DNA of 64,000 nt. Source: Doris montereyensis (taxonomy: Eukaryota > Mollusca > Gastropoda > Nudibranchia > Dorididae). The notes beneath the pieces are model-generated. The model was not told the origin of the DNA and made no database searches. It worked only from the letters and a program-made list of their open reading frames with translations. Of the stretch, positions 36,661 to 64,000 are shown piece after piece (positions within the stretch are counted from its first letter, which is position 1; every line of letters starts with the position of its first letter). Made by a program: the position numbers and the translations under genes. Location: NCBI GenBank assembly GCA_037039925.1, contig JAXRKP010000645.1, forward strand, positions 152,001-216,000. Direction: 5' to 3'.

Positions 36661-38342
36661 TGACTGTATATGCATGTATGAGGCCTCCCTCATCCATCCC
36701 TAGCCAAATGTTCATTCGCACTTGAGCCAAGTGAGAAATGGAGAGCTAAATACTTTTCTAAGTGTACAAATGACAAGAAAAAGCATCTACGTCAACTCCA
36801 AACCCGTATTCTTCAGATTATAAGCTCCCATCAATAGTCGATTGGGCCACGACTCTTTCAGCATGTGTTGGCCATTGCTTTGCTGAATTATTGTGTGCCA
36901 AATGAGTCAATGAAAATAAAACCACCAATGACTTTCAAACCCTTTGTCAACCATACTACAAACCCTATCTAACCAATACAAGGATTGAAAGACAAGGCCT
37001 TTTTCTTTGTGACGAAGCAGGAAAAAAATCTTTGCTCATCTCTTCTATACATGGGTACATAGTAGATGGCGATTACAGTTGGTAATGTTTGTTAGGTTGT
37101 ACGTCCTCTTTTTTATTCTTTTACAACAGTCTCTTATCTTCTCAAGTCAATTTGAGTATAGCGTGTGGGGACGGGGATACATTCTGATCAACCAGAAATC
37201 TCATATAACCATTTTGGGTAATTTAAGCTACCGGTAATATATAAAATATTATATATATTACATATATATAAAATACATGTAACTGTGCCAGTTTCTGATC
37301 TCAGACAATAAGAATAAAAAAAACAACTTTTAAAAAGCTTAGTAGCGTTACTGCAATATTTTCAACACTGATTTACAACATTTTAGATTCCAGCATTTAT
37401 ACATTTTACATTATGAGTATGAGCTGCTTTTAACATTATGTTTGTTTAGATGAGTTGTGATCAACATGTGACAACAAGATACTAGTGATTTTTTCTTGTG
37501 GAAAACTGTGTCCAGCTGCAAAAATGCATTTAGCCAGATTGTGATTAATTTCATTCAACCAAATCAACATAAGTTGCACACATGCAAACCTCCAAGTTAA
37601 GAATTCATAGATTTACAATTAACGATTTAAATAAAATAATAATAAAGACAAATATACAACGAAGTTTAAAAACAACTTTCTTTGAAGCACCTGAGTTAAT
37701 AAAATCAAATATAAAAACAAGAGAAATGAGGCACAGGACGGAACTATTTTTAGGTCAGCCAGGCATTAATATCTGCATGACAGAAGTGAAATAATCAACG
37801 GAATATAGATAGCATGCATTGGTATATGGCATTCTGCTGGACGTGATTGAGTAGGCAGTGTTTATATAATATATAATAATACATTACATGTAATGTGAAG
37901 TATTCCACATAATCTACGTATGAGCAAGCAAGAAGTAAGGGGATTTCTCTGAACTTAAAATTAACGTGGCTAAAGTCGTATGAGCTATTCAAGCCAAAGA
38001 TCTAACTAACATCCTCAAAGTGGAGTAGAAATTGTACCAACATGATTTTTATGGAAATGCATTTTTTGACAAAATCATTTTTGTGTGTGATTTTATCTTA
38101 AATGTTCATTTCATTCTCACACTTTGGAACATTTTCTATCTATCACACACAAAAAGGCATACAAGGATACAAGGAGATGTGTTTATTCACTACAGTACGT
38201 TTTTTTCTCCATCTGAACTCATTTATCGTTCCATCTTTGAAATTGTAAATTTTCATATCAATACTTTATTATTTGTAATTATTTGACATCGACTTTCATT
38301 CTGAATGAAACTGTCACATATCTTCAATTTTGTTCTTGCTCT

Positions 38343-38348
38343 TTTATT
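38343..38348 (-). terminator. Polyadenylation signal of the kinase gene (candidate)
   Basis: TTTATT on the plus strand is AATAAA on the minus strand, about 146 bp past the stop codon at 38494-38496. It is the nearest canonical signal downstream. Confidence 0.5.
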
Positions 38349-38493
38349 GTTGTTGTTGTTATTATTTTCCCAGTATTGTTGTTGATGTTGTTATACTTTT
38401 TATATGAATAAATTTTATAAAATATATATATAAATATAATCAGGGTTTTAAGGAAACAATGACAAGTCCTAATCCTGAATCGACCATGAAGCT

Positions 38494-55038
<16,545 letters not shown>

Positions 55039-55589
55039 TTTATGAAAATAAACTATCAAGTAGTCATGAGCAAATCCTTCAAAGCCTTTCAATCCAATCT
55101 ATACCCCAATTTAAGAGGCGCGCATATTTTTATACTTAGATTTAAGTTTAGATTCTATACTTTGCACAGGATCGTTGGTTCATGTTGTGTCTGCACAACT
55201 ACTCATCGTGCTCCGATAGGAACGTAGAAACGCTGAACGTTATTTTATGATTTGATATCGTTACAAATGAATGTTATTTTCATCATAAATATCTTTCAAA
55301 TTCATCTCGTCTTTATCTTAGTTCTAGTGTAGTTACTGTGGCGTGAACATTCTTGTTTACCACTATGAACTCTCTAGTATTTGGAATTCAATTTTAGCCC
55401 TGATTTGTTGTGGATATCAATGAGATGTTCCGGAGAAATTTACGTAGTAACGAGTCGATTAACTTTCTCAAATCGTGTCGTATTTCTGAGTTTGTTGATC
55501 TCATGTTTCAGGGGGCCTCGGTAGTCAACCAAAAGGTAATGCGGACAAGCCATGCCAACTGTTGAAACATTTTTGCGATTTTTTCAAGC

Positions 55590-55740
55590 AAAGTCTACCC
55601 CTGGTCCAGGTAGGTGGATCGACACCTAGTCCCACCGGAGACGGACGATAAAAAGGAGGTCCCGGGCAAAATTTAAAAATCCTACCAAAAATCCTGAGAT
55701 CGCCTTAGTCAGGATGTGAGTAAATCAAATCAAATCAAAC
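55590..55740 (+). repeat. SINE copy with internal deletion
   Basis: It contains CCCTGGTCCAGGTAGGTGG, then CACCTAGTCCCACCGGAGAC and GGACGATAAAAAGGAGGTCC. It then skips to CCTGAGATCGCCTTAGTCAG and an AATCAAATCAAATCAAAC tail. It belongs to the same family as 7850-8110 and 23866-24050, and sits between the kinase gene and GUF1. Confidence 0.7.
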
Positions 55741-56143
55741 AAACAAACTCATGTTTCATCATACACATTGTGAAGACAGCAGACTTACAGAAAACGTACT
55801 GCCAGACAATAGGCGAAATATGACAATAAGTGACAACTCCACTAATAAAGATAGAACAAACACGTGACGTTTCGGGTATAACCCTTCGTCAGACAACAAA
55901 CGAGAAATATCTAAAATCTAGATCTAAGTAATACCTCCGGCATCACACAATGTGATGTCAGAAGAAAAACATAAAGGAGAAAGAAAGAAAGAAAAAGACA
56001 GTGATATTAAGAAACGTAGCAGAGGGTGGTGTGAAGAAAGAGCGAGAGTGGAAAGGTTCAGATCTAGAATGAAATAAAAATATGAAAATAAATAAGTAAT
56101 AAAAGGTGAGAAGGAGATAGAATGAGAGAAATAGAGAGGAAAT

Positions 56144-56258
<115 letters not shown>

Positions 56259-56332
56259 AAAAAAGAAAACAGGCAGGAAGAAAGAAAGGAGAGAGAGAGA
56301 CGTGTGAGTATGGGAAACAAGAAGGAAAAAAT

Positions 56333-56443
56333 AGGATACATGTAAGACTAGATCTATATCCCACTGGGTCTAGAAAGAAGAAATGATAGGATAAATGTAA
56401 GACTAGATCTATATCTCACTGTGTCTAGAAAGAAGAAATGATA
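56333..56443. repeat. 55-bp tandem duplication containing CTAGATCT
   Basis: AGGATACATGTAAGACTAGA, then TCTATATCCCACTGGGTCTA and GAAAGAAGAAATGAT, is repeated once with three or so differences. Confidence 0.8.
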
Positions 56444-56739
56444 GAGAGTGAATGAAAGGAAGTATCAATCAAGACAAAATTTACACTGAAGGTGCGAAAT
56501 GTATATAAATTAAAAATGTATATAAAATGCCAGCCAATAATGATTTCAATAAAATTAAGTCTTTCTTTTAAATAAAGGAGTACCAAAAGGGAATAAAAAA
56601 AGAAAATGAAGATGTAACGCATGACGGAAGGAGAAATAATGAGGAGGACATAATATATATATGACAACAGCTTTACACCCCCTCTTCTCTGTCTATCTGG
56701 ATCCGTCAGTTAATTTGTCTGTCTGTCTATCCACCTCTA

Positions 56740-57360
<621 letters not shown>

Positions 57361-57825
57361 TTGTCTACCTACATGTCTGTCTTTTTATAAAAAAAAATAG
57401 TATATACACACACAATGGAGTCCAATAAATTGATTTTTACTTTCTCCATGACAGTCTCAGGTAAGGAACACATTTTCTTTTTGTTTCGGATCCTATCTCA
57501 ATGTCATGCCTGAGTAACGTTTTTAGAAACCCAATATGGCAGCCTCCTGTCCTTCGTCTGCTGCTATTTGTAAACAAGACAGAATAGAAAGAAAAAAAAA
57601 CATGTTCGTAAAAGGATCGGCACTGTAGATCTAGGCCAGTGTGTAACAGGAGATTAAGATTTTACGGAAATCAGGCGTGAATGCGCCAACATAGTTGGAT
57701 GGTTTAACTTTGTTTTTAATTTGTCTATTTTTACTTGCACTTGTTTGCACTATTTCCTTACGTTAGGTTTCATAGTTTCAGGTCAATAGTAGGTCTATAT
57801 TATAGATCTAGATCTAATAAACATA

Positions 57826-60800
57826 ATGATTGGGATTGGATCCAATGTATGGAGAAGAGTGATGTTACAACGACTGTGGAGAAAACTAAGAATATCCAGT
57901 GTTAAATTTGAAAATAATTTATTGACTGTATCACAATGCTCTCGCCATCTTTCAACAAGTTTTGTCTGTGTAAGTGGTTATATCTGGATTAGAATTGTAT
58001 ATAGACTATACTATAGGGAGAGAGACAAACAGACTGACAGACAGATTATCTGACCACCAATGGACAAACAGATTTACTGTTTTAAAGTACAACATAAGAT
58101 TTATGTTTTCGAAGACATTTGTGATTTTAATATCATTTATATCTAAATTTCAGCCACAAGTTATCCATCCAAATAAAAACAGAAGCCTTTTATTTGTTGA
58201 AATTTAAATTACACTTCATTGATGACACTGTATCTTTTTAATCTAATTCTTGGTCTTCCAACATTTGTTCTGATCACTCATGAAGCCTGAAAATTGTTTA
58301 TTTTCACACTTGAAATGGCAAATTGTGTTTGTATTGTATCGTTCTATCTATCTATCTATCCAGCAATCGTATCATCTATCTGTCTGTCTTCTACCCTATT
58401 TGCCGATATGTGTTATTTAGAGCAACTAAATACCCGCTATATTAGGAAAGATTTGGGGAACAAAAAGCAGAAGAAGACAAAGAACAACATATATTTAAAA
58501 AGTCTTAACACTAGGCCACAAGAAGAAACATTAATAACAATAACTTCATCAAATCTTCGAATGACAGAGAGGAATGAAGATCCATGATCACCAATGCCTG
58601 CCTCAGATTCGGCACTAATGAAGAAGTCATTTAATATCATCGTGTTAACAATTCATAGATCTAGCTTTTGAAAATACAGATCTGTCTGTCACATTTCTTC
58701 TGAATGATGTTATTTTCTGTCCTCTATGTTCTTGTGAAACTTCTGCCGGCAGTCCTCTCAGTTTTACTTTACCTCTTTTGACCTCTGCTGTGCCTTCTAG
58801 AAACAGCTTTTAATAATCATGAAGACAGAGAGGAAGGCGGGTAGGCAGCGAGATTATGTCATACTCATATATATACTTGATTAATTTTTAATGCACTAGA
58901 AGGCTCTAATAGTTTGTTGTTTTTTCTTATCTCCAGCAGCGACAGTTGTCATTTAATCTTGAAGATTTTCCTGTGGATAGGATACGCAATTTTAGTATTA
59001 TTGCCCATGTAGATCATGGCAAAAGTACCTTGGCTGATAGACTGTTAGAAATTACAGGTAGGTATTTTAAGTAATTCGACAATGTTTCCTTGCTGCCGGA
59101 ACGTCTAGCATCTGAGAGTAGAAATGCCTTAGATATGATTGATCTATTTAAGATCCTCGTAGACAGGCAGTCATGATAATAATGGCATATTATACAAAAA
59201 TATTTATATGTTAGCCTATCATTTTACCATGAGACATTTTGTTCTCTTGAAAATAGGCTGTGAAACCCTGTGCCATTTCTTTGCTTCAAATATTAACTTT
59301 TCTTTATGATAGATAGATATAGTACGACCTTCCATTGGATAAAAACATCATCTTGATCTTAATAGATTTACCTTTATAGATACAATTTTTATGCTTGATT
59401 AAACTTCATTTCTGTATAACAGGAATTCCTGTTGCATGACTGAATTTTATACAAAAGGAGTTAGAATTAGCTGAAGAAATGGAAAAATTTAAAGTAGACA
59501 TTTTGGCTATTACAGAAACAAAGAAAAAAGGACAAGCAATAGAAAATGTAGAACCAAATCATACTTTAATCTTCTCAGGAGTAAATGTCAAAGCTAGAGC
59601 TAGAGCAGGAGTAGGCCTCCTAATGCATCCCATGGCTATTAGAGGTAAATATTAAACCAAAAGGAAGAGAAATTGAATTATTAATAGCTTATAGACCAAA
59701 CGAATATGCCACCAAAGAAGAAAAAGATATCTTCGAAAATAATTTACGAATAGCCGCAGAGAATCTCAAACCCAAACAGGAATTAATGGTTTTAGGAGAT
59801 TTAAATGCTAGAGTAGGCAACAATGTAGAAACATCAGGAGGAGTAATAGGTATAGAAGGAGAGACAACAACTTCTCCAAATAGAGAGAGACTAATAGATT
59901 TTTGCCTAAAGAATTTTAACATGAAAAAAGCTACCACATTTTGTCCTCATAAAGATATTCACAAATATACAAGAGTAAATGAAGACATGTGAAAAGTCAA
60001 TCATAGACTACATAATAGTTAGCAGCTCCCTTTTTTAAAGTACAATGGATGTTAGAGTAAGCAGAGGAGCAGAAATATTTAGTGATCATCATCTAGTGAT
60101 AGCCAAAATAAGATTATTAACTGAAGAAAACAAACAGAAAAGGAAAGAGAAGGAAGCTACTAAACTCAAAATCGAAGAACTAAATAAACCAATAGTAAAA
60201 CAGATGTACCAATCCAGGATAAAAAGATCTATCAGTGAAAGACAGATGGATCTGAAGGAAAGCACAAATAGAAGAAAAATGGCAAATATATAAAGAAACA
60301 CTCCTCAGTTGTACTGAAGAGGTCTGTGGTAGGAAACAAATTAAAGGAGATAGGAAAAGATCAGCATGGTGGAATGAGAATGTCAAGACTAAGATCAAAG
60401 AAAAGAAAGATGCCTGGAAGAAATACTTGCAAACAAAGAGACCAGAATATAGGATAGATTACATGAGTAAAAGAACTATCGCCAAAGAGGAAGTAAGGAA
60501 AGCAAAACAGGAACAGTGGGAAGAGTTTGGACAAAGACTTCAAGAAAGCTATCAAGGATATCTTGGGAGCAATGAAGAGCGTGAGAAAGACCAAAGCATG
60601 CCCAAGACGACAAATTAAGAACGCCAAAGGAGAAAGGATGAAAGGAGACAGCGAAATCATGGAAACATGGAGAAAGTATTTTCAACAATTACATAATCCC
60701 TCCAGAACATATGAAACAAGGAGTACAGATCAATTGTTAAGAGTAACAAGTAATCGAGATGAGACAGCTGAAGATGTAGATATCTCAAAGGAAGAACTTA

Positions 60801-63166
60801 AAACAGCTATAAGAAAAGGGAAATTAGGAAAAGCCCCAGGAGCAGATCAAGTTTATCCAGAAATGATTAAAAACCAAGGGAGAGAGGCAGACAAACTACT
60901 ACAAGCAATATGTCAACAAGCATGGAAGTCCAAATAGGTGCCAGACGACTGGAAAAAGGGAACGGTAGTACCAATACACAAGAAAGTATGAACTATGAAA
61001 TGCTCAAACTATAGAAGGATATCACTACTTAGCGTATCAGGAAAAGTGTATGCCAGGATTCTGGAAATGAGACTAAGGAAAAGAGTAGAGGATCAGATTG
61101 AAAAACACCAGAGTGGATTTAGACCGGGAAGAAGTGTACAAGATCACATATTTACAATTAGACAAATAATAGAAAAATTCCTTGAGAGGAACATTAACTT
61201 GCACCTGTGTTTTATTGATTTAGAAAAGGCATTTGATATTGTGAGGAGGGACAAACTATGGCATTCCTTAAAAGAACACAACGTAGAGCAAAATTTAATA
61301 GAAGCCATTAAAAGTTTTTACAATAAACCAACATGTGCAGTGAGAGTAGCTGGAAATGTATCTGCAGAATTTGATGTAGATATAGGAGTAAGACAGGGTT
61401 GTAACCTAAGTCCTCTTTTGTTTATCACATTTATGGATTCAGTCGCAAAGGCATCCTCAAAAATGATGAAAATGAATGTAGGTATGTGGAAGCTCAAACC
61501 AGTAAATGTATCAATGCTTTAATTTTGATTTAGTTCTGTTTGGAAAATCAGAAAGGGACCTCCAGTCAAATATCAACATAATGAATAATGAATTAAATAA
61601 AAGAGGAATGAGAGTAAATGCAAAGAAAACCAAAACAATACTAGTAACCAAGGAAGCTAAAACACAAAATCTTAAATTGGGCAGGGAGAATTTAGAACAA
61701 GTTCAAAGTTACAATTACCTAGGAGTAATGATTAACTCAGACTAACTCAGAGGGAAAACTAAGAGAAGAAATCAGCCAGAGAATCCAAAACGCAAGTGCA
61801 ATATACAACCATCTAGGAAAGGCATTTGTAGGTAAACAAGAATTGTCAACAAAATCCAAAATGGTAGTATACAACACAGTTTATTGTCCTACTCTCCTCT
61901 ATGGCAGCGAAATCTGGACCTTAGACAATAGAGAATACAGTAGAGTACAGGCAGCTGAAATGAAATATCTAAGAAGAGTAGTATGGAAAACTAAAAGAGA
62001 CAAAATCAGAAACACAACAATAAGAGATCAAACCAAAGCAGATGGCATAAAATCTAAGATAGAAATGAATCAACTGAGATGGTTTGGGCATGTTAACAGA
62101 ATGAATGACAATAGAATATCTAAATCAGTATACAGTGCTAAAATTCAAGGTAAAAGACCAAAAGGCAGACCTCGGAGAAAGTGGAAAGAAGATATAGAAG
62201 AGCCATTAACACAAAGAAATTTAACTTTTTTGGAAGGAAACAGAAAATGTCAGGACAGGGCAGCCTGGAGAAAGATCATTTCGAGCATCTAAAACCCATA
62301 TACCCGAAGGTAGAATGGGAGCTGATATAGAAAGAAAGGAGGTTTTTATTTTAAGATAATGAGCTGATTTTATATAACAAAAATATTGATACTTGTACAC
62401 ATAATTATATTGTTTTATTGTTTTTAATATGTTTTTAGCTAGAATGAAAATTATACTAATCAAGTTTAAAATGTCTTGCTTTTCTATTTCATCTTAGGAA
62501 CAATTCCCAAAGGTGATAACAAGCAGGTACTGGATCGTCTTCAGGTTGAGAGAGAACGTGGAATAACAGTAAAAGCTCAGACAGCATCTCTTGTATACAA
62601 TTATAATGGACAAGACTACTTGCTAAACCTTATTGACACTCCTGTGAGATTCTTATAAGATATGCAGTAGAGTTAATTGTTATATTATATACTGTGTTGT
62701 CTTTTGTTGCTGTCTTCCTTCTGCTTTTAATTTAAGTGACTTTATGTAGGTTTGATTTAAAGTTTTATTTTTAGCTTGCTTGTAGTGTTAAATAAGTAGC
62801 ATTTTAAATGATATGCTCTCTCTAAAATGATGCTTTATATTTGACTTTTTTGGCAATCACTTTTTTTCTTTAGAACAAAACAAAACAGTTTTATATAACA
62901 CTGCAATATCAATTTAGTTTGAAACATCATAGCCATATTTACCATTTTGCACACATATATTTAAAATTTCTTTTCATACTGAAAAATAACCCCAAACAAA
63001 TATGATAAGAACACACAATTATTTCACTTGTTTATTTGTTGGGTTGTTATATTCAACATCTCATCCTATTTTCACTTCATTATAGGGTCATGTTGACTTC
63101 CACTATGAAGTGTCAAGGTCTTTAGCTGCATGTCAAGGGGTTATTTTACTGGTGGATGCAAACCAG
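57826..63166 (+). CDS. GUF1: GUF1, mitochondrial translation GTPase (LepA/EF4 family), 5' part, four exons
   Basis: Exons: 57826-57969, 58937-59057, 62498-62643, 63086-63166; the last ends in a GTATGC donor and the gene continues off the right edge. Exon 1 (48 codons) is Arg-rich with few acids ([17 protein letters not shown]), as expected for a mitochondrial presequence. Exon 2 holds the P-loop [18 protein letters not shown] (G1). Exon 3 has the switch region [17 protein letters not shown] (G2) and starts G3. The G3 motif [16 protein letters not shown] is split across exons 3 and 4, followed by LLVDANQ. GUF1 binds mitochondrial ribosomes and is thought to act on stalled or mistranslocated elongation complexes. 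No frameshift is visible in exons 2-4. Intron 2 contains a sense-strand LINE. The exon 1 assignment rests on phase, presequence character and a GTAAGT donor, so it is less certain. Confidence 0.93.
59452..62340 (+). mobile_element. RTE-like LINE, 5'-truncated, sense in GUF1 intron 2 (copy C)
   Basis: It begins abruptly inside the endonuclease ([34 protein letters not shown] near 60080). The RT shows [30 protein letters not shown] (motif A, near 61215) and [12 protein letters not shown] (motif B). The C-terminal tail has [10 protein letters not shown] and [18 protein letters not shown], with stop near 62290 and a short 3' UTR. The FADD box seen in copy A is lost here by a short deletion near 61520, so the RT is dead. 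Stops and frameshifts split the reading frame into several pieces. Confidence 0.88.
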
Positions 63167-64000
63167 GTATGCGTTACAGATTAGTTTTATGTTATTTGCG
63201 TGTCACGAACAAATACATTTCCTGTCAACATCATATTTTGTCCCCATAGTAAATGCTGCAAGGAGTTTTGAATGATAACTAAATGTATACATAGATATTA
63301 TCTGTCTGCTTTGGGAGGGGTGCTTTTTATTTTGTTTTTAATATTTTTGCAAAAGAAAATAGCTAGTTTTTTTTTCTTCTCCAATATTTGTTTTGTCATC
63401 AAGCAGTTTTATCAGGAAATAAAAAATGCTTAAGGTATATGCTATGTGAATTTAAGATAAATTCCAGATAAATAAATCCTATTGAAAATATTATTAAAAT
63501 TAAAAGATAATGGAAACATATGGGACGTCTCTGAGAGGAAAAACTTTTTAGATGACTCAGGGTTGAACCGTATTGAAAATGACTACACATATAAAATTCT
63601 AGAAATGGAAGAGATACCATGAATAGCAGTTACAAGATACATCCGCATTTCAGATAGGCATTATAGCAGTTACAAGATACATCCTTAGGCATTATAGTGT
63701 ATTTATAGCACTTGTTACAAACAAGTGAATATTCAGAAATATTATCTGAACTAGACTTGTGGGAAAATATGTGGAAGCATTGTCTTGTTTGAATTTAGAG
63801 TTATTTTTCAGCAAACTTTTTCTGTGTATATCAGGAATGTCATGTCATAATCATAGTAATAGCCATGAACTGGGGAGATAATTTGGATGAAAATTCCTGA
63901 AAACTTCTAATGTTGCATTTTATCTATGAGAAACAGTGCATAAATTTCCCACTGCATAAATTCAAACATACAAATTAACATGGTTTCATGAGTTGTACAT

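Larger units (their letters stand above)
26816..38493. other. Spacer between ALG5 and the kinase gene
   Basis: No convincing exon on either strand. AATAAA signals near 27017, 28803 and 29487 could end ALG5 transcripts with a 3' UTR of 0.2-2.7 kb. The spacer holds an inverted repeat (27555-28375), a weak SINE head (31085), a mariner relic (32660-33270), tandem repeats (35159-35395 and 36345-36660) and otherwise AT-rich unique sequence. Confidence 0.6.

Overview
This window is nuclear DNA from an animal. Its genes have many small exons with GT/AG junctions. It is AT-rich, full of (GA)n, (TA)n and (TAA)n arrays, and carries LINEs, SINEs and a mariner relic. The repeat style and the frequent AGATCTAG motif suggest a lophotrochozoan, probably a gastropod mollusc; that is inference. 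There is no operon, CRISPR array, rRNA or convincing tRNA gene.

Four protein-coding genes can be read by joining exons. (1) TBC1D19, minus strand: 11 exons from 15434 down to 2000, 3' end off the left edge. It encodes a TBC (Rab-GAP fold) protein. (2) ALG5, plus strand: complete, 15784-26815, nine exons. It encodes the ER dolichyl-phosphate glucosyltransferase. TBC1D19 and ALG5 start head to head, with about 350 bp between their ATGs and an ETS-like motif there. (3) A large unnamed TKL-type protein kinase, minus strand: 55038-38494, 18 exons. Its order is coiled coil, SAM domain, coiled coil, kinase, then a long acidic Ser-rich tail. (4) GUF1, plus strand: four exons from 57826, running off the right edge. 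It encodes the mitochondrial LepA/EF4-type GTPase.

Between the genes: 1-1999 is the TBC1D19 3' side with no exon seen; 26816-38493 is an 11.7-kb spacer with a mariner relic, a 79-bp minisatellite and an inverted repeat; 55039-57825 is a spacer of microsatellites plus a SINE. One RTE-like LINE family has three copies: two antisense in ALG5 introns and one sense in a GUF1 intron. An older CR1/Jockey-like fossil lies in TBC1D19 intron 1.

A striking general point is that TBC1D19, ALG5 and the kinase gene carry many one-base frameshifts inside otherwise conserved exons, mostly in short homopolymers. This fits uncorrected indels in a long-read assembly better than gene death, so the proteins must be read across frames. 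The four genes have unrelated housekeeping or signalling roles, and nothing here looks like a gene cluster working as one system.
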